64,000 nt of DNA from the NCBI GenBank assembly GCA_964494505.1, contig CAZBRO010000014.1, positions 1 to 64,000 of the forward strand. Direction: 5' to 3'. How positions within the stretch are numbered: the first letter of the stretch is position 1; each line of letters begins with the position of its first letter. This DNA is from CAIYRG01 sp964494505 (GTDB taxonomy: Bacteria > Pseudomonadota > Alphaproteobacteria > Micropepsales > Micropepsaceae). Below the pieces are notes generated by a model. It saw only the letters and a program-made list of their open reading frames with translations, did no database searches and had not been told where the DNA came from. Shown piece by piece: positions 8,367-15,900 of the stretch. The position numbers and the translations under genes are program-made.

Positions 8367-8448
8367 ACCCTCCGGGCTGGCAATTATCAGTTCTGGGTTC
8401 CTTGCCTTTGTCGTATTGAAACGACGGCGGCGCTTTCGCGTCGTTTGA
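8350..8448 (+). other. PEP-CTERM-like tail in the +1 frame of the preceding gene
   Basis: The +1 frame reads FVRDKPIAEPSGL, a ~16-residue hydrophobic stretch and KRRRRFRVV, then TGA at 8446. The composition and order match the PEP-CTERM tails of the other element genes (11051, 13039 and 15095 loci). It has no start of its own, so it is best read as the displaced C-terminus of the 7443 gene. Confidence 0.65.
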
Positions 8449-8480
8449 CCGAGTGATGCTCGATCGAAAATCAAGGTGAC

Positions 8481-8590
8481 GCGAACATGCGAACACCCTT
8501 AAGGGGTGTGTTCGCGTTCGTTCGCATCGGACACCCGGCGAGGAAAAGCGCAAAATGTTCGTGAATGTTCGTGTTCGCTAAAATGTTCGC
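8481..8590 (+). repeat. Iteron-like cluster 2 with central palindrome
   Basis: TGTTCG occurs at 8556, 8566, 8572 and 8584, with spacings 10, 6 and 12. Upstream lie CGAACA at 8482 and 8490 and TGTTCG at 8509 around the palindrome CACCCTT-AAGGGGTG. The cluster at 15801-15898 is the same array in the opposite orientation (spacings 12, 6, 10), so the two form a long-range inverted repeat. Likely binding sites of the element's RepA-like protein. The rest of 8449-8839 holds no gene. Confidence 0.7.
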
Positions 8591-8839
8591 CTGTGGCAGA
8601 TGCCTCACCAGAGCTGCCGCACGACGGCCCATATATGCGAGGACGCGAAGCGTCCGAGCATTCAGATTCGGCAGACTGTGTATTTGCTAGCGTCGCGCCA
8701 CGCACTGAGCGACAATTGCCTATGGTCAAGCGTAGCAAACATCCCCCGCTACCGGCTGTGCCTGAGAACGCATGCGGACGCTGGGTCTGGATCGGTCCGC
8801 GCGCGAAGAAGAACCACGCCCACAACACCCCTAGCACTG

Positions 8840-9193
8840 ATGTCCGCTGACCTGGAGACGCTACAGCGAGCCTGTCGATTGCGCTGGCCTAAGAGGCACA
8901 TAGCGGGGCTGGCCGGTGCGCTGGGGCGGCCCAGGAGCACGGCGGCGGCGTGGCTGGCGGGGAGGCGGAGGATACCCGCGGGGGCGCTTGAGAGGCTGGC
9001 AAGGGTGCTGGCCCGTGACGCTGAGGTTATCCAGAGCTTCGGCCAGCAAATTGCGTTTGCCGCTAAACAGGAGGCCAAGCGCCCGCGTCTCCCGCGCGGC
9101 TGGCAGGTCGTGAAGGTGCGCGATGCGAGCGGGATTCCGCGTGATGGGCGGTGGCACGGTGGACGCGCTAAGAGCCGAATGCCCCATCAGTAG
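8840..9193 (+). CDS. Small HTH-like DNA-binding protein of the element
   Basis: From the ATG at 8840 this encodes 117 residues. Residues ~18-60 (HIAGLAGALGRPRSTAAAWL, then AGRRRIPAGALERLARVL) have the layout of a YdaS/Cro-like helix-turn-helix with a recognition helix rich in Arg and Ala. The C-terminus is basic (KRPRLPRGW..KVR). The open frame upstream to 8600 has no such character. Its position just after iteron-like cluster 2, and the same arrangement in the decayed copy at 7126-7312, suggests the repeats and this protein belong together, perhaps as a copy or expression regulator. Function is inferred. Confidence 0.6.
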   Translation: MSADLETLQRACRLRWPKRHIAGLAGALGRPRSTAAAWLAGRRRIPAGALERLARVLARDAEVIQSFGQQIAFAAKQEAKRPRLPRGWQVVKVRDASGIPRDGRWHGGRAKSRMPHQ

Positions 9194-9242
9194 GCAGCGC
9201 TCGACACGACTGTCTTATCGCTCAAACGCCGGAAATTCCGGA

Positions 9243-9695
9243 TCATGGCGGGAGGGTTTCCTCCCACTTATCGCTATAGCCCCTCACTATCTCCCACGGA
9301 ATGCAGGGGAAACGCTCAATGTTCTCGAGAGACGTGCCCTTCTCAATACGGTTCGCCCGCGCCCGATCAAACTCGGCCTGAACAAGCCGACTTACCGTGC
9401 TTTGGTCGAGCACGAAGAATTCGTTCTGTCCCCTGTCGGGAACGAAGGCAAAGACATAGAACAGATTGTGTCTTTGCTCCTTGGGTGAAACTACCCAAAA
9501 ATTCCGTTTGTACAGTCCCTTAACGTCAATTGAGAAAGATTCTCCTTTGGGGCTGATCACCATCAGGTCTACGGCTGGATGGTTCCCCATCGTAAACGCT
9601 ACCTGATAGCCACGTTTGCAAAGCTCGCTCGCCACGGCAAATTGGGCTGCCCATTGGGTACGGTGAACCGACCGACGCTCAGCCATGCTTTCCAT
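9243..9695 (-). CDS. PD-(D/E)XK nuclease-like protein
   Basis: The 150-residue protein starts with a helix (HRTQWAAQFAVASELCKRGY) followed by TMGNHPAVDLMVISPKG and FSIDVKG. The order helix, D-x(n)-(D/E)-x-K (VDL, then IDVK) is the PD-(D/E)XK fold core, as in small homing- or restriction-like endonucleases. Catalytic Asp, Asp and Lys candidates are all present, so it may cut DNA with Mg2+. It lacks a methylase or intron partner; a role in element defence or mobility is possible but unproven. It is convergent with the HTH gene at 8840. Confidence 0.6.
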   Translation of the reverse strand: MESMAERRSVHRTQWAAQFAVASELCKRGYQVAFTMGNHPAVDLMVISPKGESFSIDVKGLYKRNFWVVSPKEQRHNLFYVFAFVPDRGQNEFFVLDQSTVSRLVQAEFDRARANRIEKGTSLENIERFPCIPWEIVRGYSDKWEETLPP

Positions 9696-9820
9696 CCTTC
9701 CGCGTTCGGATGCTCCCGATTGCCATTTGTATCACCGATTCGCCAGAGCCTTGGCGCACCGACTGACGCCTGCCTGCCACCCTGCTACGGTAGAATCACG
9801 ATCCTTGAGGAAAGAAAAAT

Positions 9821-10126
9821 ATGAGGTCCTTGATTTTTCCGTTATCTCTTGTTTGTGCAGCATCACCCGCATTTGCCGTGGATTGGGAGGACTTGGCAAA
9901 GGATGGTTTCGGCGTCCTCGAAATGACGAGCGTTCAAGGCGAGTTCAACGGCTGCGACTTTGGGCGTCGCATTCCATTAGACAATGGTCTGATCTTCGTG
10001 TGTTCCGAATACAATTACAATTACTCTTACGCACCAGATGTCTTCATTTTGAAGAATGTCCGCGATGGCCGTCTTAAAGTGGTAATTGACGACGACGAAT
10101 ATGACGGCACTGTCTATCGGCGCTAA
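9821..10126 (+). CDS. Small exported protein, unrecognised
   Basis: A 101-residue protein with a clear signal peptide (MRSLIFPLSLVCAASPAFA, cleavage before VDWE). A GAGGAAAGAAAAAT site precedes the ATG. The mature part is acidic, with two cysteines (GCDF and VCSEY) and a Tyr/Asn-rich strand. I do not recognise a family. It is one of several exported proteins in the element but lacks a PEP-CTERM-like tail, so it would be periplasmic or secreted. Confidence 0.6.
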   Translation: MRSLIFPLSLVCAASPAFAVDWEDLAKDGFGVLEMTSVQGEFNGCDFGRRIPLDNGLIFVCSEYNYNYSYAPDVFILKNVRDGRLKVVIDDDEYDGTVYRR

Positions 10127-10373
10127 TCGACATGACGTTTGCTGAAGGGTAAGTCCGCGCCGCGCCGATACGTTCTAAAAAAGTCGCGCCAGAACCGAAC
10201 AACGACCTCTAGGAGATGTGCTGCAGACTGCCAGCGGCAATCTCCGGCATCCTCCCCGTAATCAATAAGATGGTATCCCTCGCCGTAGGGACCGATCCCA
10301 AATGGCCCTTGCCCATATCCGCCGATCCGCGTCGTCACCAGCGGTTTACTGACGAAATGCTTGGTCCCAGTAG
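10123..10373 (-). pseudogene. C-terminal remnant of an unknown gene cut by the IS
   Basis: The frame reads VTTRIGGYGQGPFGIGPYGE and continues ~60 residues to its stop; repeated G-x-GPFGxGPYG strings are seen in small phage- and plasmid-associated proteins. The frame enters from the IS end at 10374, so the original start is missing. A matching upstream half is not evident beyond the IS at 10974. Probably a gene truncated by insertion and deletion. Confidence 0.35.
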
Positions 10374-10973
10374 GGTAGTGTCCTAGGGTGTGTACCCACA
10401 TAAATCGTTGAAAATTTAGGCGAACAGTGATTCACCGTGATCGGAGGTGGATCATGCGATTTGATTTATCCGACGAGGAATGGACGCTGCTTGAACCCGT
10501 TGATGCCGAAGAGCCGCAAGAGCGCCCGAGCCGACGACCGCAAGATCATGAATGCGATCTTTTACGTGCTGCGGACTGGCATGCCCTGGCGAGATTTGCC
10601 GGAACGCTACGGGCCGTACACAACGGCCTACAATCGCTTCAATCGTGGGTCCCGGCGCGGTATCTGGAAGAAAATCTTCGACAGGCTGGCCTCTAAATCG
10701 CGCGATAGCCTTCATCTGATCGACAGCACCATCGTGAAGGCCCACCGCGCGGCCAGTGGCGCAAAAGGGGGGAGCAAAATCAGGCGATCGGTGTCAGCCG
10801 CGGCGGGCGCAGCACGAAAATCCACGCGGTCGTCGACAGCAAGGGCCGCCCGCTGAACTTCACCGTGACGGGCCACCCGGCATCTATTGATGATCGGAGC
10901 ACGCCGGTCCATGAAAGAAAATGACGTTTGGGGCCTTACAGATTGGCCGGAGCCCTCAAACTAGGACACTACC
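10374..10973 (+). mobile_element. IS5-family deletion derivative with perfect 13-bp ends
   Basis: GGTAGTGTCCTAG at 10374-10386 and CTAGGACACTACC at 10961-10973 are perfect inverted repeats. Inside is a broken IS5-type transposase. At 600 bp it is shorter than a usual ~850-bp member, from loss of the 3' part of the transposase. No convincing target duplication is seen. Both ends are intact, so it could still be moved by a related transposase. Confidence 0.85.
10454..10920 (+). pseudogene. IS5-family transposase, frameshifted and truncated
   Basis: The product begins MRFDLSDEEWTLLEP, shifts frame near 10505 and continues as NAIFYVLRTGMPWRDLPERY, TAYNRFNRGSRRGIWKKIF and SLHLIDSTIVKAHRAASGAK (first DDE aspartate). 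It shifts again near 10790 to IHAVVDSKGRPLNFTVTG, and stops soon after. The second Asp and the Glu of the DDE triad are deleted, so it is inactive. Confidence 0.9.
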
Positions 10974-11050
10974 GAACGCTTAACTACGATGATATTTCGG
11001 AGGCCGCGTGATAATCTGACCGGAGAGTGCCTAATTAGACATCCGGAAAG

Positions 11051-11950
11051 ATGGTGGGCGAGATGCGGACAACGCAAAACACAATGCGGTTGTTTGGTGC
11101 CTACTCTCTTTGTGCTTCGATAACCTTGGTCACAAGTGGGGCTCAGGCTGGCATCATTTTCTCTGGGCTCACCGGGTATTGGGAAGGTAATGGCAATGCC
11201 CACGACTCGTCTCCGACCGGTAACAACGGAACCTTCGCTGGCAGCTACGCACCTGGCATCGATAGACGAAAGGCGTTCGACTTGGCGACCCCTCCAGGAC
11301 CAAAGCCAAGCGCCCCCTTGGGAGACGTTGTTATTCCAGACAACGCAGCTTATGACTTTGGAACGAGTCTTTCTGTCGGCTTCTGGTTCAACCGCAATGG
11401 AGTGCCGTTCCCCGACCGCACTAGTTGGATCATGATCGGTCAAGATGTCGGTGGGGGCGACCTGCCCAAGTGGTTCATCGGCGATGTCGCACCCTATCTC
11501 GGCTTACCATCTGGCTTTGAGTTGGTCTTGGGAGGACCTGATCTGGGACAACCGGGTGCTGGCATTTTTGCGAACGACGTTCCGGTCCCAGCAGGTTGGA
11601 ATCAACTGACGTTGGTAGTTACTGATACTGCGTCTCTTTCAGGCTATACGTTCTATCTTGACGGTGTGAGTCTCGGCAGCGTGAGCCTCGGCCTGGGAAG
11701 TGGACCGTACCAAGGAACGTTTCCCAACCCCTCTGCACCGCTGGCGTTCGGGTTCCAAGACGGCGGAGACGCATTCCCTGGGCTGATGCAAGATGTAGTG
11801 CTGTATAATCGGGCGCTGACCCCCATAGAAGTCCAGACCCTGGCCGCAAGGGCTACCACCATCCCCGAGCCCGCAAGCTTGGCGTTATACGGCACAGGAC
11901 TGCTTGCTGCCTTTGCCGTATCTCGCCGTCGGCGCAAGGCAAAGGCCTAA
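11051..11950 (+). CDS. Exported LamG/concanavalin-like protein with PEP-CTERM tail
   Basis: The 299-residue product has an N-terminal signal peptide (to about SGAQA-GII), then a jelly-roll domain typical of LamG/laminin-G-like proteins: YWEGNGNAHDSSPTGNNGTF, DFGTSLSVGFWFN, WNQLTLVV..YTFYLDG, and GLMQDVVLYNRALTPIEVQ. The last 25 residues, IPEPASLALYGTGLLAAF followed by SRRRRKAK, are a textbook PEP-CTERM sorting signal. Such proteins are exported, cleaved by an exosortase and often end up in extracellular matrix; LamG folds often bind carbohydrate. No exosortase gene is in the window. It follows the IS relic. Confidence 0.88.
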   Translation: MVGEMRTTQNTMRLFGAYSLCASITLVTSGAQAGIIFSGLTGYWEGNGNAHDSSPTGNNGTFAGSYAPGIDRRKAFDLATPPGPKPSAPLGDVVIPDNAAYDFGTSLSVGFWFNRNGVPFPDRTSWIMIGQDVGGGDLPKWFIGDVAPYLGLPSGFELVLGGPDLGQPGAGIFANDVPVPAGWNQLTLVVTDTASLSGYTFYLDGVSLGSVSLGLGSGPYQGTFPNPSAPLAFGFQDGGDAFPGLMQDVVLYNRALTPIEVQTLAARATTIPEPASLALYGTGLLAAFAVSRRRRKAKA

Positions 11951-12403
11951 CTCGAACGGGTTTCTTCAGGCACGAAGCCGCTACGCGTGCGTAACCCAAA
12001 AATTTTCGCACTACCATTTAATTACAGTCATAACATGCAGTGTGGAAGGCTGGTACGTATCCCTGCTTTGGTGCGACCGACGTGGCAGCGCGCCGTGATC
12101 CCTTGCCGGTGCACGCCGCGGAGTTGCTCCCGGGGGGCATTGCGGCAGGTGGCCAGGGAGGCTGATCGGCTAGCGAGGGAGTTGGACGCGTTCGTGAAGA
12201 TGCGAGCCGATTGTTAACCGTTCGCGCGGAGTTCTCTCTCGCGGCAAGCATCCCCGCTACGCAGTCCCTCCATGGACTGGCAGACTGCCCGGAACGTGCG
12301 CGTATTTGGTCAAACCGGTGCAAATGAGCCCTTCTCCGAATCCGGAGAATCACTTACCGCGCGTTAAAACGCCGAAGATCGTGATTTGGCGGCCCCCCGG
12401 CAG
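11951..12403. other. Gene-poor stretch within the element
   Basis: No known gene is recognised. A plus-strand frame ending at 12217 finishes with a helical, charged segment (READRLARELDAFVKMRADC) that could be the tail of a decayed gene. An AT-rich patch near 12000-12040 could hold a promoter. Confidence 0.35.
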
Positions 12404-13006
12404 TTATGTTTCGTGAAACCAACTTAAGGTGGGCGCTTGTCCTTCCGTGCTGGTGACGGCTAGGCAAGCTATAACGCCCTGCCACTCACACAACGTGCAA
12501 AGTAGTGCGCCTGCCGCCTGTGCCCACGGCCCTGGCCGAAGCAGATCAACTGCGATTCGCAGCGAAACTTGGGCATCCGCGAGGTGGAAGCACAATCTCT
12601 CCGTCTCTATTCCATCTGCCCGCGTCTGAGCCTTCGGGAGGAGGGCGATGGCCCGCGACGTTGCTCTAATCCATGGCAGGACGTGCTGCTGTGAAAGGAC
12701 GATAGAAGTATCTGCAATCCCCTCGAAAAGCCGATGACCATCGTTTCCTGTCAGATGGAAGTGCGCGATAGGATGATATGTGAAGTGCGGGTTGTGAACC
12801 GCCTCCATTCCCACGCCACCGCTCGACACGATGAATTCCGAGCGTACTCGGTTGTATGCATTGAAAACATTGTAACGCCCCATCATTGCGGGAGCGATGA
12901 ACGTGCGATCATTTAGACCAAACGAGATGGAGCCATCAGGCTGAAAACTCAACCAGCAAATGTTCACCTCCCCTTTGGGCGATACACAGACAATTTGCTT
13001 TCGCAT
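12404..13006 (-). CDS. Unrecognised cargo protein
   Basis: A 200-residue open frame with no signal peptide or membrane segment that I can see. It starts MRKQIVCVSPKGEVNICWLS and contains HNPHFTYHPIAHFHLTGNDG, a histidine-rich strand that might bind metal, then a mixed helical C-terminus with several cysteines. I do not recognise the family. It lies between the LamG PEP-CTERM gene and the next, oppositely oriented PEP-CTERM gene, in the cargo part of the element. It may be real given its length and protein-like composition. Confidence 0.5.
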   Translation of the reverse strand: MRKQIVCVSPKGEVNICWLSFQPDGSISFGLNDRTFIAPAMMGRYNVFNAYNRVRSEFIVSSGGVGMEAVHNPHFTYHPIAHFHLTGNDGHRLFEGIADTSIVLSQQHVLPWIRATSRAIALLPKAQTRADGIETERLCFHLADAQVSLRIAVDLLRPGPWAQAAGALLCTLCEWQGVIACLAVTSTEGQAPTLSWFHET

Positions 13007-13038
13007 CGTCAGCGCCCCAGCCTGCTATGTTGTAGTAA

Positions 13039-13713
13039 TTAAGAAATTCCCAATCTCCAGGTGCAAACCCTTGGAGCGGCGCGGCGCAATAAACCGAAGG
13101 TCACAAAGCCAATTGCCAAAAGCGCCAGCGGGGATGGTTCCGAGATCGAGTTCGTCAAGACGAAACGGCCCCTGTTGTCTTCGTAAAATGTGTCGGAAAC
13201 AACAAACGTAATTGTCGGATCGACCAACGAAAAATTGGCAAACCCCAAATCAGCCAATGACGTCCCCGGCAGTCTCAGATTGCGAGGTGGTGTATTGCTC
13301 CCGAAGCCATTGGCGACAGTAGGCGGCAAAATCGCTACAGTACCAGCATTCGGAATTTCTAGAACTAAGGCCCCAAAAGTCCAGGCTGCCAACGTTCCAT
13401 TGAAGGCGACAACGAACGGAAAATTCAAAGTGCCGCCAATTGGGACTCCGTTATCGGAAGCGTAGCTACCGACCTTTTCGACAATCCCGGCTCCATTGGT
13501 GCAATACGCGGGGCCAGAGTCAAGGCATACCCTCCCCGTTTGATGAAACCCCAGGGTATCGTCTTGAGTGAGCGTACCATTATACGTGAACGAAGCGCCG
13601 ACAGGGCTCGCGGGCACGGTTATTGTTGTTCCTATCTGAAACACAGGCGAGGCGAGCGCTGAGCTGCCCATTAGACCGAACCAGCTCGCAATTGCGATTA
13701 TGAATTTAGTCAT
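13039..13713 (-). CDS. Exported protein with PEP-CTERM-like tail
   Basis: From the ATG at 13713 this gives 224 residues; the frame continues to 13767 but that extension precedes the signal peptide (MTKFIIAIASWFGLMGSSALA). The mature part is beta-rich and Gly/Thr/Asn-rich without catalytic motifs. The C-terminus SEPSPLALLAIGFVTFG then LLRRAAPR is a PEP-CTERM-type tail (EP, membrane segment, Arg cluster), followed by about 10 more residues than usual. It should be exported and anchored or exosortase-processed. It is the only one of the four tail-bearing genes on the minus strand. Confidence 0.72.
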   Translation of the reverse strand: MTKFIIAIASWFGLMGSSALASPVFQIGTTITVPASPVGASFTYNGTLTQDDTLGFHQTGRVCLDSGPAYCTNGAGIVEKVGSYASDNGVPIGGTLNFPFVVAFNGTLAAWTFGALVLEIPNAGTVAILPPTVANGFGSNTPPRNLRLPGTSLADLGFANFSLVDPTITFVVSDTFYEDNRGRFVLTNSISEPSPLALLAIGFVTFGLLRRAAPRVCTWRLGIS

Positions 13714-13839
13714 TACGTCTGCCCCGATCACCTCACCCGAGGTGCCAGCGCACACAATTCGATCCATTGCTCCTCGGAAAAGAACGGCGACTGTCCCTTA
13801 GGACTCCCGCGTGCACTGCGAACGTGGGCACATTAAGGC

Positions 13840-14325
13840 ATGGCTCACGCTCAGAACACTGACTTATCAGCGGTCACTTACGCCCCAGGCCGCCCTTGGA
13901 AACCTGGGCAATCCGGTAACCCGGGCGGCCGACCGAAAGCGATCGGCCATGTCAGGGACCTCGCGCGCGAGCTCACAGACGATGCGATCCAAACCCTGGC
14001 AACCGTGATGCACGACCCCAAAGCCCCGCCCGGGGCACGCGTGGCGGCGGCTGTGGCAATTTTGGACAGGGGGTGGGGCAAACCCACGCAAGGGGTTACC
14101 CTCGAAAGAGACACTTCTCAAGTTCAGAACAACGCCGACATGAGGGCTGCATGGAATGACGCAATGGCGCACGCCATCGAGAGCGTCGCGAAGCTCGGCG
14201 TACCAGTGCCCCTCATTTCGCCCGCCAGCCACCGCAATTCACCCAGCCCGGACCCCGTCCGCGCCATTCGCACGGGAGAAGCGAGCGAGCCAGAATCATT
14301 TTCGCTTCGACTTTCTGGGGGGTAG
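13840..14325 (+). CDS. DUF5681 domain protein
   Basis: This 161-residue protein has the hallmark PWKPGQSGNPGGRPK near the N-terminus (residues ~18-32), followed by two helices (VRDLARELTDDAIQTLATVM and GARVAAAVAILDRGWGKP). That is the DUF5681 layout. The domain is common in prophages and islands, often near terminase-like genes, and its function is unknown; a small DNA- or nucleoprotein-associated role is possible. No terminase is present here. The C-terminal half is proline/serine-rich and its end overlaps the convergent XRE gene by 30 bp. Confidence 0.8.
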   Translation: MAHAQNTDLSAVTYAPGRPWKPGQSGNPGGRPKAIGHVRDLARELTDDAIQTLATVMHDPKAPPGARVAAAVAILDRGWGKPTQGVTLERDTSQVQNNADMRAAWNDAMAHAIESVAKLGVPVPLISPASHRNSPSPDPVRAIRTGEASEPESFSLRLSGG

Positions 14326-14538
14326 CTTCAACAGTTCCGCTGGCTCAACCTCAAGGACCGCCGCCAGCTTTCCGATGATTTCCAGACCGGGATAGCTGAC
14401 GGCGGTTTCAAGCTTGGACAGATACGTCCGGTTAACGCCAGCGTCATAGGCCAGAGCTTCCTGCGAAAGCCCTCTGTCGTTCCGCAAGCGCCTGAGATTC
14501 CTCGCAAAGACTTCCCGGAGGTCCATCCGGTAAGCCAT
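14296..14538 (-). CDS. XRE-family transcriptional regulator
   Basis: This is a compact 80-residue Cro/C1-type helix-turn-helix protein. NLRRLRNDRGLSQEALAYDA followed by GVNRTYLSKLE is the classic HTH, then VSYPGLEIIGKLAAVLEVEP and a basic end. Such proteins repress element or phage genes as dimers at operators. Its start lies about 70 bp from the divergent small membrane protein gene at 14608, so the shared intergenic region is the likely operator. Among the element's HTH proteins it is the best candidate for a cargo repressor. Confidence 0.9.
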   Translation of the reverse strand: MAYRMDLREVFARNLRRLRNDRGLSQEALAYDAGVNRTYLSKLETAVSYPGLEIIGKLAAVLEVEPAELLKLPPRKSKRK

Positions 14539-14607
14539 GCCGATTGTTGCTTATTGACCAACCGCTTTAAAGCGACAAAATAGTCGGAGACGTTGGGGCG
14601 GGACAGG

Positions 14608-15075
14608 ATGACACACAAGCAAGCGACGCTAATGGGCGTTTTTGGAATTTTTGCTATACTTATGTCTGTCTACGTAATTGTCCCCTTGGTCCGAATCGGT
14701 TTGACCACCGCCGAAATAAATGCCCGACACACCCGCCTCGTAGAGGGATGCATCGCTCGCAACCACTCACAGGTGGAATGCGAGGCGGGTTATCAATTTT
14801 GGTTAGACCGGAAACCAGAGGCGCTCGATACGTTTCAGTTTATCCCGATCACAACTGCGGAGTTGAGTCCTGACGCAGAAGCGGACCGGGGGCAAATCCC
14901 GGGCGAATCCCCGTCCACGGTTGCAATACCCCTACCCCCAGGAGTGACTTCCCACCCGGTCTCGTCAGATGCCGTGGATGCTTGCAACAAACTTAATGGT
15001 TCGGAATATGTGCGCTGTTTACGCTCTTTCCTGACTGCCACGCCACCCGGTAATTACGACCAAGCGGATCATTGA
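14608..15075 (+). CDS. Single-pass membrane-anchored protein, unrecognised
   Basis: From the ATG at 14608 (after GGGGCGGGACAGG) this encodes 155 residues. One N-terminal membrane segment (ATLMGVFGIFAILMSVYVIV) anchors a domain with four to five cysteines (GCIARNHSQVECEAG and DACNKLNGSEYVRCL), suggesting disulfides outside the cytoplasm. A proline-rich linker separates the two cysteine pairs. I do not recognise the family. It is divergent from the XRE repressor and 19 bp upstream of a PEP-CTERM protein gene, with which it probably forms an operon. Confidence 0.55.
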   Translation: MTHKQATLMGVFGIFAILMSVYVIVPLVRIGLTTAEINARHTRLVEGCIARNHSQVECEAGYQFWLDRKPEALDTFQFIPITTAELSPDAEADRGQIPGESPSTVAIPLPPGVTSHPVSSDAVDACNKLNGSEYVRCLRSFLTATPPGNYDQADH

Positions 15076-15094
15076 TTGAGAGGGGCGAAGTACG

Positions 15095-15745
15095 ATGAGA
15101 TATTTGCTCCGGACTTCGGTTATGTCCGCCTGTTGTTTTGTCGTTCAATCCTTAACGATGCCAACAGGTTCGTTGGCAGGGATTGTCGATTTTGCCTATT
15201 CAGGTCCGGGAATCAGCGCAAGCGGAACGCTCACAATCAACAATACGCCCCTAACCAGTGTGTTCCCTTGTCCAACCTGCAACGACGCGACGGACGGACA
15301 TCTCGTTACGGCGATATCCGGTCAAAGAAACGGCGTTCCCATATCGGGCCTAATTCCTCCTCACGCCTTTGCGGGCAACAATAATGTGATCTTCACTGGT
15401 CAGCCCTTTTTGGACTGGGGCGGGCTCGGATTCACAGTCAATGGCACGAGCTACAACGTCTACTTCGGCGCTTATGGCTTCACGTTTCCCTATTACCCTG
15501 GCTTTCCACCCTCAATAATCGGTTATGCCGAGTGCGGAACGCCGGATTGCAGTCCTCTTGGGGGGCCGCCCATTGATGTGGCGCTTGACAGCTTTTCCCT
15601 GTCGCCGATTCAGACCCCTGAACCCGCGCCGATATGGCTAATGCTGGCCGCGCTACTGATCACCGGCCTTCAACGCCGTCTGTGGCCCGCGACTCGCGAA
15701 CACGCCCGCCGCATTCATTTTCTTAGCCGGTCAGCTAATGACTGA
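15095..15745 (+). CDS. Exported protein with PEP-CTERM-like tail
   Basis: The 216-residue protein starts at ATG 15095 behind a good GAGGGGCGAA site. It has a signal peptide (to about GSLA-GIV), then a beta-rich domain (FAYSGPGISASGTLTI, CPTCNDATDGHLVTAISGQR) like the small PEP-CTERM proteins of biofilm-forming bacteria. TPEPAPIWLMLAALLITG then LQRRLW forms the sorting tail; about 20 further residues follow the basic cluster, longer than usual. The CPTC and CGTPDC pairs may make disulfides. It is downstream of the membrane protein gene and probably co-transcribed. Confidence 0.72.
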   Translation: MRYLLRTSVMSACCFVVQSLTMPTGSLAGIVDFAYSGPGISASGTLTINNTPLTSVFPCPTCNDATDGHLVTAISGQRNGVPISGLIPPHAFAGNNNVIFTGQPFLDWGGLGFTVNGTSYNVYFGAYGFTFPYYPGFPPSIIGYAECGTPDCSPLGGPPIDVALDSFSLSPIQTPEPAPIWLMLAALLITGLQRRLWPATREHARRIHFLSRSAND

Positions 15746-15800
15746 CGGAGGCTCGCATCGCGCGCCAGCGCGCGCCGCCCACAGCGGCAACCTTCAACAC

Positions 15801-15898
15801 GCGAACATTTTAGCGAACACGAACATTCACGAACATTGTTTGCCGGTGATCAAGCGGGCGAACACGTACACCCCCCTATAAGGGTGTACGTTTGTTCG
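15801..15898 (-). repeat. Iteron-like cluster 3 with hairpin, next to RepA-like gene
   Basis: CGAACA occurs at 15802, 15814, 15820, 15830 and 15859 and TGTTCG at 15893. The first four are the mirror of cluster 2. A perfect hairpin, CGTACACCC (15865) / GGGTGTACG (15882), sits inside. The array ends 3 bp from the stop of the RepA-like gene. A candidate replication origin or replication control region. Confidence 0.7.
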
Positions 15899-15900
15899 CG

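Noticed and set aside
8494..8508. Palindrome in iteron cluster 2 as a terminator
   Set aside because: There is no T run, it is inside a repeat array that recurs inverted next to the RepA-like gene, and the neighbouring genes do not call for it.
10961..11443. 160-residue minus-strand frame beyond the IS
   Set aside because: It overlaps the LamG PEP-CTERM gene in antisense and its end is the IS repeat; not the missing half of the 10123 fragment as far as I can tell.
15865..15890. Hairpin in cluster 3 as a terminator of the RepA-like gene
   Set aside because: Possible by position but there is no T run on the needed strand and it lies within the iteron array; an origin element seems more likely.
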